Source: an uncultured Acidobacteriia bacterium (GTDB lineage Bacteria > Acidobacteriota > Terriglobia > Bryobacterales > Bryobacteraceae). Taken from it: a stretch of DNA of 64,000 nt. Of this stretch, positions 1 to 8,085 are shown piece after piece. Each line of letters begins with the position of its first letter. Position 1 is the first letter of the stretch. A program made the translations under genes and the position numbers. The stretch lies in assembly GCA_903828455.1 (NCBI GenBank), contig CAIKMJ010000008.1, positions 62,001 through 126,000 on the forward strand. Reading direction: 5' to 3'. The notes under the pieces were generated by a model that saw only the letters and a list, made by a program, of their open reading frames with translations, was not told the origin of the DNA and made no database searches.

Positions 1-909
1 GCTGAACAGCAGGAGCAGTGGCGCGATGTAGGTGACCAGCATCCCAAGCACGGTTCCCGCAAGCAGCAGCAGCGAATGATCGAGTTGCGCGAAGGCGGCG
101 CGGGCGATCATGCGGCGGATTTCGCGGGCGGGCCCGTAGGAGCGGATGCTGGCGAGATCCATGGGCGTGGTGCCGAGCCAGAGGCGGCCGCCGGTGGCGC
201 GGATGCGGGCGGCGAGCGTGCAGTCGTCAATCAGCGCGTTGCGGATGCTTTCGATGCCGCCCGCGCGGGAGAGAGCATCGGCGCGGATGAGCATGCAGCC
301 CCCGGCAGCGGCGGCGAGGCGCCCGGAGGCGACCCACGCAGGCGGATAGAGCTTGAAGAAGAAAAACACGAAAGCCGGGATGAGGAACTTTTCGGCCGAC
401 GAAGCCGTGGAGAGGCGCACCATGATGCTGACGAGATCGTAGCCGGATTCGGCTTTGGCGAGCAGGGCGGCGAGGAGGCGCGGATCGGCGTACTCGATGT
501 CGGCGTCCGTGAGGAGGAAGTAGTCAGGCGCGGCTGGCTCGGAGTGAATGCCGTTGGCGACGGCCCACAGTTTCCCCTTCCAGCCGTCGGGGCGCGCCGG
601 CACGCGGATGACGAGGGTGGCGCCGGCGGCGCGGGCGGCGTCGGCGGTGCGGTCCGAACTCTCATCGTCGGCAACGACGATTCGCAGGCTGCCGGGGAAA
701 TTCTGCCGGAGAAGGGAACTGACGGTCAGGCCGATCGTCTCCTGCTCATCGCGAGCGGGAATGACGGCGGTGATGCGGGCGGGCCCGGGAGGCGAAGCGG
801 GCACGGCGAGGCGCTCGCGCAGTCGCCAGAAGCGGCCGCGGAAGAGGGCGAGGAAGATCCAGATGGCGAGCGAAAGGGCTCCTGCCAGGCGTGCGGCGAT
901 GACGAACAT
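1..909 (-). CDS. hpnB: Hopene-associated glycosyltransferase HpnB-like (3' end cut by window)
   Basis: Family 2 glycosyltransferase; 303 residues are visible and the reading frame runs off the left edge without a stop. An N-terminal membrane segment (about residues 5-22) is followed by the nucleotide-sugar domain: VIPARDEQETIG, VADDESSDRTADAA, GWKGKLWAVANG, then LLTDADI (the DxD-type motif), LIPAFVFFFFKLYP, AAAGGCMLIR and LIDDCTLAARI. These blocks match what I know of the hopene-associated HpnB family. Its exact reaction is not settled, but it is linked to hopanoid side-chain or glycolipid formation at the inner membrane. The start ATG is at 907-909. The next gene starts divergently about 100 bp away, so both may share this promoter region. 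No other hopanoid gene is in the window. Confidence 0.85.
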   Translation of the reverse strand, partial: MFVIAARLAGALSLAIWIFLALFRGRFWRLRERLAVPASPPGPARITAVIPARDEQETIGLTVSSLLRQNFPGSLRIVVADDESSDRTADAARAAGATLVIRVPARPDGWKGKLWAVANGIHSEPAAPDYFLLTDADIEYADPRLLAALLAKAESGYDLVSIMVRLSTASSAEKFLIPAFVFFFFKLYPPAWVASGRLAAAAGGCMLIRADALSRAGGIESIRNALIDDCTLAARIRATGGRLWLGTTPMDLASIRSYGPAREIRRMIARAAFAQLDHSLLLLAGTVLGMLVTYIAPLLLLFS

Positions 910-1016
910 CCTTACTCATCATGCACAATGCCGCACGAACGATGCACAATACCGCGGCGCGCGGCGCACCACAACCGAAAGCAAACGGCTCATCGGATAC
1001 TGGGGGCGGAGGCCTC

Positions 1017-1730
1017 ATGTCGTCCAACCTTTCCATCTCCGAAACTCCGCTGGCCGCGGCCGAGGCGTGCGGGGCGCGAATCTTCCGGCTGCTCGAAGGT
1101 GCGCGGAAGCGGCGCGGGCGGGCGTTTCTGGCGGTATCGGGAGGCTCCACGCCAAAGATGATGTTCGAATGGATGGCGCGGCAGGGCTTTGACTGGAGCG
1201 GCGTGGAACTGTTTCAGGTGGATGAGCGCTGCGTGCCGCCCGATCATCAGCTGAGCAATTACCGGATGATGCGGGAAGCGCTGCTGGATGCTGCCGCGAT
1301 TCCGGCGGCGCAGGTGCACCGGATTGCCGGCGAGGCTGAGCCAGCTGTGAGCGCCTCACAATATGAGGCCGAGATCCGTCACGTACTCGGCGCCGGAGCC
1401 GGTGAGATTCCGGTGTTCGACGTGATTCATCGGGGCATGGGCGGCGATGCGCACACGGCGAGTTTGTTTCCCGGTGAGCCTTTAATTGCGGATCGCGCGG
1501 GAGTGGTGGCGGCAGTTTGGGCGGAAAGCATGCAGCAGCATCGCGTAACGCTCTTGCCCGCGGTGCTGGAGGCGGCGCGGCATTCGCTGTGCCTTGCTTG
1601 TGGCGCTGACAAGGCGGGGCCGCTGAAAAGCGTACTGCAGGGCGAGTCCGATCCGTTGCGCTTCCCCTCCCAAATTGCGGCAGCGCGCACGGAGTGGTTT
1701 CTGGACAGAGCGGCAGCCGCGGCGCTGTAA
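1017..1730 (+). CDS. pgl: 6-phosphogluconolactonase
   Basis: Hydrolyses 6-phosphoglucono-1,5-lactone to 6-phosphogluconate in the oxidative pentose phosphate pathway; cytoplasmic. The 237-residue length is normal for the DevB/SOL family. Diagnostic blocks are LAVSGGSTPKMMFE near the N terminus, VELFQVDERCVPPDHQLSN in the middle, and GMGGDAHTASLFPG. The last carries the G-D-G-H-type catalytic region; here it reads MGGDAH where many relatives have GMGxDGH. I chose the ATG at 1017 because a GGAGG lies a few bases upstream. An in-frame ATG at 921 would add 32 low-complexity residues. The gene ends 4 bp before the stop of the convergent J-domain gene. No zwf or gnd is adjacent. Confidence 0.88.
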   Translation: MSSNLSISETPLAAAEACGARIFRLLEGARKRRGRAFLAVSGGSTPKMMFEWMARQGFDWSGVELFQVDERCVPPDHQLSNYRMMREALLDAAAIPAAQVHRIAGEAEPAVSASQYEAEIRHVLGAGAGEIPVFDVIHRGMGGDAHTASLFPGEPLIADRAGVVAAVWAESMQQHRVTLLPAVLEAARHSLCLACGADKAGPLKSVLQGESDPLRFPSQIAAARTEWFLDRAAAAAL

Positions 1731-1734
1731 AAGT

Positions 1735-2853
1735 TTAGTCGATGCGGCGCTTCAGGACGGCGGTGCCGGAGACCAGTCCCTGCTGGCTGCCGAGTTCGCT
1801 GGCGGTCCACTCCACGCGTAACTGATTTTCGCTGGTCAGCTTCAGCGTCACTTCACCTCTGGCGCCACCCACGCCGACCCACGTGTAGGGGCCGGCGGAC
1901 CCGGCCGGACCGCGGAAAGTGAAATTGACGTCGGGTGAAATGGCGCGGTCGACAATCTGAAACCGGGAACGATACCGTCCATTCACCACTCCGTTTGCTT
2001 CGACAATGGTGGCTTCAATAAATTCGGGAGGATAGAGCTCCTGATTCTTGTTCTCCTGACCCATGGAAGGCCTCACATAAAACCAGAAGCCCGCGAGGCC
2101 GGGCGGGAGCGCGGGCTTAGCCGTGCTCCCCGCAACCGGGAGCGCGTGGGCGGGCGCCGGGGCGGCTGCGACGTGAGCGACCGCCGGCAGTTCCGTGGCG
2201 GAAGTAAAGGGCCAGGCCGAAGCCGCATGTGCAGGCAGCTGTGCGGGGGCGGTGGATTCGGAACGCGTGGCGCGCGCGCTGCGAAGATTGTCGAGTTCCC
2301 GGATGGCGGCGTCGCGTTCGACCTCCATGGCGCGGAGGTCGGCGCGCAGGCGGGAGACTTCAAGCGAGTCGCCGCGGGCGGGCGGAAGGCGATCGTACGA
2401 AGTATGAGCATCCTCGTACGTGTCCCGTGGCTCGCGGACAACTTCGCGGATCACCTCGCGCGGCCGGTTCTGCAGGGAATTTGCGTTGTCCCACCACAGT
2501 AAGCCGAGCAGCGCGAGACCGACAAACACGGCGCCAAGCCACACGCCGTAGCTGGACCGTTGCGCCTGAACGATGACGGGGTGGGGTCGCACCATGAGGG
2601 CGGTCGGTACGTCCTCCGCCATCTCGTCGTAGCGGCGGCGGCGTTCCGGGTCGGAAAGCACGGAATAGATGCGGTTCAGTTTGCGCATCTGTCGCTCGGC
2701 GATGCTCTTGAGGTGGGGGTCGGTCTGCTGGTCCGGATGCATCATCCGGGCGAGGGCGCGGAAGGCATCGCGGATCTCCTCGGCAGTGGCCTCAGGACTC
2801 ACGCCAAGTTCTTCGTAGTACGAAATGTCTCCAGCCCGATGATTTGCCTGCAT
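1735..2853 (-). CDS. Membrane-anchored J-domain (DnaJ-like) protein
   Basis: Predicted Hsp70 co-chaperone of 372 residues, recognised only by its J domain. The N terminus (about residues 11-78) is a J domain with the HPD tripeptide at 39-41 that stimulates Hsp70 ATPase activity, followed by RIYSVLSDPERRRRYDEM. A single membrane segment lies at about 103-121 (LGAVFVGLALLGLLWW). Next comes a charged probable coiled coil (about 165-195), an Ala/Pro-rich stretch and a C-terminal beta-rich domain I do not recognise. There are no zinc-finger or substrate-binding domains of canonical DnaJ, so this is a specialised type III J protein. I prefer the ATG at 2853; a TTG at 2871 would add six residues. 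The 3' end nearly touches pgl (convergent). Confidence 0.8.
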   Translation of the reverse strand: MQANHRAGDISYYEELGVSPEATAEEIRDAFRALARMMHPDQQTDPHLKSIAERQMRKLNRIYSVLSDPERRRRYDEMAEDVPTALMVRPHPVIVQAQRSSYGVWLGAVFVGLALLGLLWWDNANSLQNRPREVIREVVREPRDTYEDAHTSYDRLPPARGDSLEVSRLRADLRAMEVERDAAIRELDNLRSARATRSESTAPAQLPAHAASAWPFTSATELPAVAHVAAAPAPAHALPVAGSTAKPALPPGLAGFWFYVRPSMGQENKNQELYPPEFIEATIVEANGVVNGRYRSRFQIVDRAISPDVNFTFRGPAGSAGPYTWVGVGGARGEVTLKLTSENQLRVEWTASELGSQQGLVSGTAVLKRRID

Positions 2854-2944
2854 GCCGCGTGACACCAGCAAAATGAAGTGCCGGATTCCAGTTTATGGCA
2901 TGCGGTTGTAATACTGCAAAATCTATGGAAAGGCGAATGAAATG

Positions 2945-3038
2945 TGGCGGAAGCCAGTGGGGGTCGAACCCACCCGCGGCAAATCAGCCGCACGCCGGGT
3001 TTGAAGTCCGGGCCCGGCACCGGCCAGGATTGGCTTCC
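2945..3038 (-). tRNA. selC: tRNA-Sec (selenocysteine), anticodon TCA
   Basis: A 94-nt cloverleaf including an encoded CCA. The acceptor stem has 8 bp (GGAAGCCA with TGGCTTCC), the D stem 6 bp, the T arm is GTGGG-TTCGACC-CCCAC, and there is a long variable arm with a GCGGC/GCCGC stem. The anticodon loop is CTTCAAA with anticodon TCA at 3002-3004, which reads UGA. The long acceptor and D stems plus the extra arm are hallmarks of bacterial tRNA-Sec and exclude an ordinary serine or leucine tRNA. The innermost anticodon-stem pair appears as A.C rather than A-U. No selA, selB or selD gene lies in the window. The tRNA sits 37 bp downstream of the PEP-CTERM gene on the same strand. Confidence 0.9.
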
Positions 3039-3074
3039 ATTTCAGGACAATGCGGAACCGGTGTATGTTCCCGG

Positions 3075-4154
3075 TCAGAGCTTTCCGCGGAGACGCTTTC
3101 CGAATACCGCGAAAGATACGAAGCCCGCGGCGAGCAGACCGAACGTCCCGGGCTCCGGCGCCACAATCTGGTTGTAACCGATGGCGTTCAGGACAGCGAC
3201 TTCCGGCCTCGGGTAAGCATTGCCGTTCGTGCCGACGTCGGTCGAAATATCCAGCGTTACGTCCGGCGAGGCTTCCCCGTCCTGCACCAGATAGGGGTAG
3301 AGATTCAGCCAGTCGCCGTAGTCCTGACCATTCGGCGAATTGTTGTAGTCGGCGATATCGGTCACGCCGCCGTTGATGGAGAAGTACGCCGAGGTTCCGT
3401 TGGCGGCATTCAGGAAACTGCGGACGCCCGCGGCGGAGTAGCGGAACAGGTCGGCCGGAGATGCGTTGGTGCCGAGCGGGCTGCACTGGTCATAGGCGGC
3501 ACTGCTTCGGGTGCCGATGCAGGAAATGGTGCCGAGTACTTCGTCGGTCTCATGTTCCACGACCGAATAAAAATCAATCTGGTATGGCGGGGCGGAAGGC
3601 GGCGGCGAAGTTGGAGAATCCGGAAAATAAAACGCCCCGGCGGTGTTGGAAATGGTAATCACGCCGTCGTAGCAGCCCGAGTTGCCGAGCACGCAGCTCG
3701 TCGCGCCATCTGCCTGGATTCCCGCGGTATTGGCGCCACTTGTGTGGATGCTGAGCGCATTGGCCAGAGCCGGCGTGATGCTGACGGTGTTATCGCTCTG
3801 CGCTCCGAGCGGATCTCCGCTGCTGCCGAGACTGGCAAGCGCGGTCGGGTCGTCGGTGTGCGCGGCGAGGGCGTTGTAATACGTCGAATAAGAAATTGCC
3901 GTCAGCGGCGTGCTGCTCTGTCCAACCCCGGTGTTGCCGTACGTGATATAGATGTCGGCCGACATGGAACTGGTGAAAATGCTGCTGTAGATGCCGGAAA
4001 CCGAGGAACCGTTGATGGCTGCGCAGGTTGTCGTGCCAATGGTCGGATCGCAGGTATAGAGAAGACTGGCAAAGCCCGGGACAGAAGTAATGAACAAAGC
4101 AAGAATCAGCGTGCCGAGGCGTGGCAGCGTACCGGTACGTGGACGCGGGGTCAT
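3075..4154 (-). CDS. PEP-CTERM sorted protein, metalloprotease-like
   Basis: Exported protein of 359 residues. It has a signal peptide (about residues 1-29) and a classic PEP-CTERM tail: PEP at 333-335, a hydrophobic segment and a basic end (GKRLRGKL). Such tails target proteins to the PEP-CTERM/exosortase pathway linked to exopolysaccharide. In the middle is VVEHETDEVLG (HETDEVLG at 201-208), which recalls the zinc-binding HExxHxxG of NF038122-type secreted metalloproteases. Here the second histidine position is Glu, so activity is doubtful. The serine/threonine/glycine-rich composition suggests an extracellular location. I chose the ATG at 4154 because the signal peptide follows at once. 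No exosortase gene is visible. Confidence 0.72.
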   Translation of the reverse strand: MTPRPRTGTLPRLGTLILALFITSVPGFASLLYTCDPTIGTTTCAAINGSSVSGIYSSIFTSSMSADIYITYGNTGVGQSSTPLTAISYSTYYNALAAHTDDPTALASLGSSGDPLGAQSDNTVSITPALANALSIHTSGANTAGIQADGATSCVLGNSGCYDGVITISNTAGAFYFPDSPTSPPPSAPPYQIDFYSVVEHETDEVLGTISCIGTRSSAAYDQCSPLGTNASPADLFRYSAAGVRSFLNAANGTSAYFSINGGVTDIADYNNSPNGQDYGDWLNLYPYLVQDGEASPDVTLDISTDVGTNGNAYPRPEVAVLNAIGYNQIVAPEPGTFGLLAAGFVSFAVFGKRLRGKL

Positions 4155-4191
4155 CTGTAACTGAGTATAACTGTTAGCTATCGATATACGC

Positions 4192-4962
4192 TCAGTTTTT
4201 CGCAGCTCTGGAGGCCTGGAACCACACAAGGATGGGTGATAGTTCACTATCTTTATACGAGGCAATTGCGGAAGCGTGGCGCCATGGGGAAGCTTCGCCG
4301 ATGCGGATATCTGAGGCCGCAACGGTGCGCAGCACGGGCGGGGCAACCGTAAGATCGTAAAACACCACGGATTGCGCTTTGCGGCTCAGGATCAGAGCCG
4401 GCATGGATTCTCCCGCCACCGTGACGTTGAGAACATTCGGCGTGGCGAGCGCACGCAGCGCCGAAACGTCGGCCGGAATCTTCGCGATGGGCGCGGCGAC
4501 GGGGATGCCGACGCCGTCGACTTCATGACACGTGGAGCAGCGTCCGAATGAGCGGGTGGCGTCGTAGAACAAAGCGCGGCCACGGGCGGCTTCGCCGGTG
4601 AGCTTCGCAGTGGCGGGAGTTGAACTGACCGCGGCGCCGAGGCTCGGGCTCACGATGCCGTTGAGCGAGGCCACGTAGGCGATCACCGCAGCGCGGTCCG
4701 CCGCCGAAATTCCGCTGTTGAATGCCGGCATTGATGTCCCCGGAACGCCGCGCGTGACGACTCCGGTGATGTAGGCCTGATCGAAGCCCCTTCCCGAAAG
4801 CCTCGGCGCACTGCCGGCCGCACCGGACTCGCCGTGACAGTAGCCGGTGCAGGTGGCGGCATAGACGGCCTGGCCCTTTTTCAGAACAGTGGCGAGATCC
4901 TGCGCGGGCAGAAGGCCGGCAAGAAGCGTGATCAGCAGCAGCGTCTTCGGCAGACGGTTCAT
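4192..4962 (-). CDS. Diheme c-type cytochrome, partner of the PQQ dehydrogenase
   Basis: Periplasmic electron carrier of 256 residues with a signal peptide (about 1-20, ending LLPAQ). The first cytochrome c domain has an unusual CTGYCH site, with three residues between the cysteines instead of two. The second has a canonical CSTCHE. Downstream sequence such as LATPNVLNVTVAGESMPAL may supply an axial ligand. The start codon overlaps the dehydrogenase stop (ATGA, 4959-4962), so the two are translationally coupled. The natural inference is that this protein takes electrons from reduced PQQ. The CX3CH-like first site may bind heme abnormally or use a dedicated lyase; this is worth noting if the protein is modelled. 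Confidence 0.8.
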   Translation of the reverse strand: MNRLPKTLLLITLLAGLLPAQDLATVLKKGQAVYAATCTGYCHGESGAAGSAPRLSGRGFDQAYITGVVTRGVPGTSMPAFNSGISAADRAAVIAYVASLNGIVSPSLGAAVSSTPATAKLTGEAARGRALFYDATRSFGRCSTCHEVDGVGIPVAAPIAKIPADVSALRALATPNVLNVTVAGESMPALILSRKAQSVVFYDLTVAPPVLRTVAASDIRIGEASPWRHASAIASYKDSELSPILVWFQASRAAKN

Positions 4963-6635
4963 TTTGTGGCCTCCGGAAGCGCGAAGACAACGAGCGTGGA
5001 ACCGTTTCGCCAGCTCTGATCCGGAAACAGATTGGACGCGAAGCCGCCCGTGATGCCCTGCTGCCAGCCGGTTGTTTCGGCAACATATTGGCGGCCGTTG
5101 ACCGAATACGAGATGGCCGCGCCGCGGTTGCCGGCGCCGGTCTGGAACTTCCACAGCTTCTCGCCGGTGCGGGCATCGAGCGCGAAGAAGTAGCCGTCGG
5201 GGTCGCCGGTAAATACGAGATTGCCGGCGGTGGCGAGCATAGACGAGAGCAGCAGATATTTGTACGGCACCGTCCAGATGCGCTTGCCGGTAACCGGGTC
5301 CCACGCATCGATGTGACTGGCGTCGCTGTGGCCGGGCGCGACTTTCAGCGGGTGTCCGCCGTTCATATAGCGCTTGCCCTCTTCGGGCGGCAGATCGGTG
5401 GAACTGATGGCGTTGCAGGTTTCCACCGTCGGGATGTAGAGATAGCCGGTTTGCGGCGAGTAAGCCATCGCGTTCGAACTCTTGGCGCCGACCGAACTGG
5501 GGCAGACGTCGACGACCGTGCCGGGTTTCGGGTCCTTGCGCCCGATGAGTTTGCCGTCTTCGGTGACGCCGGCAATCCAGGTGGACATTTCAGGTACGTT
5601 GAAGACGCCGAGGTGTTCGCCCGTAACGCGGTCGAGGACCGTGGTCAGACCGCTCTTGTTCATGTGCGCCAGGATGCGGCGCGGCTGTCCCTTAACGACG
5701 CGGTCCATGAGGATGACTTCATAGGCGGAGTCGAAATCCCAGAGGTCGTCGGGGACCTCCTGGTAGTGCCATTTCAGTTTGCCGGTGTCGGCATCGAGCG
5801 CCACGATGCTGGCCGTGTAGAGGTTGGGGTACTTCGAGGCATCGCCGGAGCGATCGCCGTCGTAGAAGTCGGAAGCGGCATTGCCGGTGCCCCAATAGAC
5901 GGTGTTGAGGTCGGCGTCGAACGAGCCGGTCATCCAGGGGGCGCCGCCGCCGAACTTCCAGCTGTCGCCCTTCCATGTTTCATTGCCTTTTTCGCCGGGG
6001 CCGGGAATCACATACCACCGCCAGGCGAGACGTCCGTTGCTGATGTGGAAGGCTGTGAGGTAGCCGCGATGAGCGATCTCGCCACCGTTACCACCGATGA
6101 TGACTTTGTCGCCGGCGATCAGCGGCGCGGCACCGAGGTTGCAGCCACACTGGCGGGGATCGTCGACCGCGACCTTCCACGCCTCGCGGCCGGTCTTTTG
6201 GTCGAGCGCGACGAGGTAGCTGTCTTTGGTGCCGAAGATGACCTTGCCGCCGCCGACGGCGACGCCGCGGTTGAGGATGAAATCGGCGTGAGTGCCGGGC
6301 GTGCCGGAGCGCGGCTCGCCGTATTTGTACTGCCAGATGACGTCGCCGGTTGCGGCGTTGAGGGCGAACACCTGGGCGCGCGCGGAGATCAGATACATCA
6401 CGCCGTCGACGACGATTGGCGTGGCCTGGAGATTGTCGGCGTAGTCGCCCGTCTGGAAGAGCCAGGCGGGAGCGAGGCCACGCACGTTGGAGGTGTTGAC
6501 CTGATCGAGCGCCGAGTAGCGCCAGGCGGATTGCTGGCCGCCGTTATGGGGCCAGTCGGCGCGGGTGGCTCCGTCGAGGGGCGTCTGCGCCTGCGCCGTT
6601 GTGGCGATCAGAATCAAAAGCAGCCATCTCGTCAC
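4959..6635 (-). CDS. PQQ-dependent (quinoprotein) alcohol dehydrogenase, lanthanide-type active site
   Basis: Periplasmic methanol/ethanol-family quinoprotein of 558 residues with a signal peptide (1-16, ending AQA) and an eight-bladed propeller showing repeated W-docking motifs (ALNAATGDVIWQY, ALDQKTGREAW, ALDADTGKLKWHY). Active-site candidates are E186 (GGNGGEIAHRGYL), N252 (YWGTGNAASD), the catalytic D300 and D302 in LWDFDS. An Asp two residues after the catalytic Asp marks lanthanide-binding members such as XoxF and ExaF. The adjacent-cysteine pair usual near the active site is absent; a CGC at 163-165 is the nearest substitute. The start is GTG at 6633-6635 with GGAGGAAG upstream. It is coupled to the diheme cytochrome gene and preceded by an intrinsic terminator. 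Confidence 0.88.
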   Translation of the reverse strand: MTRWLLLILIATTAQAQTPLDGATRADWPHNGGQQSAWRYSALDQVNTSNVRGLAPAWLFQTGDYADNLQATPIVVDGVMYLISARAQVFALNAATGDVIWQYKYGEPRSGTPGTHADFILNRGVAVGGGKVIFGTKDSYLVALDQKTGREAWKVAVDDPRQCGCNLGAAPLIAGDKVIIGGNGGEIAHRGYLTAFHISNGRLAWRWYVIPGPGEKGNETWKGDSWKFGGGAPWMTGSFDADLNTVYWGTGNAASDFYDGDRSGDASKYPNLYTASIVALDADTGKLKWHYQEVPDDLWDFDSAYEVILMDRVVKGQPRRILAHMNKSGLTTVLDRVTGEHLGVFNVPEMSTWIAGVTEDGKLIGRKDPKPGTVVDVCPSSVGAKSSNAMAYSPQTGYLYIPTVETCNAISSTDLPPEEGKRYMNGGHPLKVAPGHSDASHIDAWDPVTGKRIWTVPYKYLLLSSMLATAGNLVFTGDPDGYFFALDARTGEKLWKFQTGAGNRGAAISYSVNGRQYVAETTGWQQGITGGFASNLFPDQSWRNGSTLVVFALPEATK

Positions 6636-6654
6636 AGCGTGCTTCCTCCGTCTG

Positions 6655-6712
6655 CAAAAATTGCCAATGCGCCATCATATCCCTTTCCGGGAGCCGATGG
6701 CGCATTGGCGAT
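6655..6712 (-). terminator. Intrinsic terminator after the 6719-7984 gene
   Basis: A perfect 14-bp inverted repeat (6663-6676 with 6696-6709), extendable to about 17 bp with a G.U pair, encloses a 19-nt loop. Read on the minus strand it is followed at once by AATTTTT. It begins 7 nt after the stop of the diheme cytochrome/DUF gene and lies before the Shine-Dalgarno of the PQQ dehydrogenase. It therefore ends or attenuates transcription between them. Confidence 0.85.
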
Positions 6713-6718
6713 GTACGG

Positions 6719-7984
6719 TTATTTTGTGATTTTGGCCGGCGCCACGGCGGGCTTGGCCGGCGCCACTGGCTTGGCGAACTTCGCTGCGTCGATCGCCACG
6801 TTCGGCTTCACGTCTTCGAGGCTGAACATAGACTGGCCGTCGGTCCACGTGAGATTCCACTGGAACGGAATTTTCACGCCGGCGACTTCGCGGTAGTCGG
6901 CGTAATCCACCTGAACGGGAACGGAACCGACCACGGTTTTGCTGAAGCGCACCATGCGGATCAGCAGACCGGATTCCTTGTCGAAAAACAGCTTAACGCG
7001 GCTGGCGCCGGCGGTGGCCTCAAGTACGTCCACGGCCTTATCGTCGATCGTGGTGGTGGGGAAGCCGGTGCGCATCCTGGTGAGCGCCTGCTTCAGTTTG
7101 GCGGGAAAGGCGAGGGCGGATTCGAGCTTCACGCCGTCCATGTCGCCGCCGGGAACAAGCTGGAGTACGGAAACCGGTTTATCCGGACCCATGATCCAGG
7201 CATTGTGCGCGTCGTACGTCGTGACCTGGTCGCCGTTTTGCGTGTGAATGTTGACGCTGTGTTCGCCGGAGGCTTTGGCGTAAATGTCGAATTTGACTCC
7301 GCCGTGGTAGCTGTCGAAGCCTTCGTAGTGGCCGGTACCGGCAAAGCTGGTGAGGGTGGCAAGCTTCTGCTCGCCGCCAATGGCATTGAGGTAGCGGTTC
7401 AGCATGTCGTCCGCACTCGGAGCGGACGATGCGCGCGAACTCCGCTCCACATCGTTCGGATCTTCCGGCGAGGCTTCGCTGTACTGTTCGAGCAGACTTG
7501 GAATCGACTTGGGCGTGGGCCCGCCGCGGTGGCACGTGTAGCACGTGATCACCTGCGCGCCGCCAAACTGAGCCTTATTGATTGCGTTCACCATGGTCAC
7601 CATGCGGCGGGAGGTGTTCTTGACCGGGATGTCGTCGGCGTAACGTTCCCAGTTGCCGGCAACGGCGTTGCCGTGGCAATTGGTGCAGTTATAGCCGAGC
7701 GAGGCCGAGAAAAAGCCCATGGTCTCCATGAACTGGTTGACCGGAATTCCACGGAGCACCTTTACGTTGGTGAAGACGTCTTCCGCCATCAGAGGCTTGT
7801 CAGTAGCCGCAGCCGCTTTGCCTGCCGCCGACGACGGGCTGGCCGTTGCGGGCGAGGCTTTCGGTGCCGGCGGCTTTGTTGCTGCCGGCGGCTTGGGTGC
7901 CGCCGCGGTCTGGCTGTAAAGTGGCGAGAGGCCCAGGGCCAGACACAATCCTGCCGTCAGAATTCGACCTGCTTCAAACTTCAT
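6719..7984 (-). CDS. Diheme cytochrome c protein of the 'reaction-center cytochrome c' family with C-terminal beta domain
   Basis: Exported protein of 421 residues: signal peptide (about 1-25), an Ala/Pro/Lys-rich linker (to about 62), then a cytochrome domain with two sites, CTNCHG and CYTCHR. This domain is of the kind annotated as photosynthetic reaction-center cytochrome c subunit in many acidobacterial genomes, although no photosystem is present. The C-terminal half (about 190-400) is a beta-rich domain with LPGGDMDG-like and YREVAGVKIPFQW elements, resembling lipoprotein-localisation-type folds. I chose the ATG at 7984, preceded by GGAG. Strong intrinsic terminators flank the gene on both sides, so it may be its own transcription unit. 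Function in electron transfer is inferred from the heme sites and the PQQ neighbour. Confidence 0.75.
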   Translation of the reverse strand: MKFEAGRILTAGLCLALGLSPLYSQTAAAPKPPAATKPPAPKASPATASPSSAAGKAAAATDKPLMAEDVFTNVKVLRGIPVNQFMETMGFFSASLGYNCTNCHGNAVAGNWERYADDIPVKNTSRRMVTMVNAINKAQFGGAQVITCYTCHRGGPTPKSIPSLLEQYSEASPEDPNDVERSSRASSAPSADDMLNRYLNAIGGEQKLATLTSFAGTGHYEGFDSYHGGVKFDIYAKASGEHSVNIHTQNGDQVTTYDAHNAWIMGPDKPVSVLQLVPGGDMDGVKLESALAFPAKLKQALTRMRTGFPTTTIDDKAVDVLEATAGASRVKLFFDKESGLLIRMVRFSKTVVGSVPVQVDYADYREVAGVKIPFQWNLTWTDGQSMFSLEDVKPNVAIDAAKFAKPVAPAKPAVAPAKITK

Positions 7985-8026
7985 GATTTCTCCATTATTG
8001 CGGCCGGGAAGTATGCGGCCGAAGTC

Positions 8027-8064
8027 AAAAAAATCGGGACCAGCAGATGATCCCGCTGGTCCCG
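8027..8064 (-). terminator. Intrinsic terminator after the 8086-8949 gene
   Basis: A perfect 10-bp stem (8035-8044 with 8055-8064, CGGGACCAGC/GCTGGTCCCG) with a 10-nt loop. On the minus strand it is followed by ATTTTTTT (A run at 8027-8033 on the plus strand). This is a textbook rho-independent terminator for transcription coming from 9353 toward 8086. It separates that pair from the downstream cytochrome gene. Confidence 0.9.
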
Positions 8065-8085
8065 TTAAATCGGTGAGACGGGACT

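Noticed and set aside
76-1161. Long plus-strand open frame at the left end
   Set aside because: It is antisense to the well-conserved glycosyltransferase and only an effect of GC-rich codon use.
4959-6635. Naming the PQQ enzyme XoxF methanol dehydrogenase
   Set aside because: The lanthanide Asp is present, but the vicinal Cys pair is missing and no xoxG/xoxJ genes are adjacent. The substrate is not supported.
6719-7984. Photosynthetic reaction center component
   Set aside because: The family name is historical; no pigment-synthesis or reaction-center gene is present and only two heme sites are seen.
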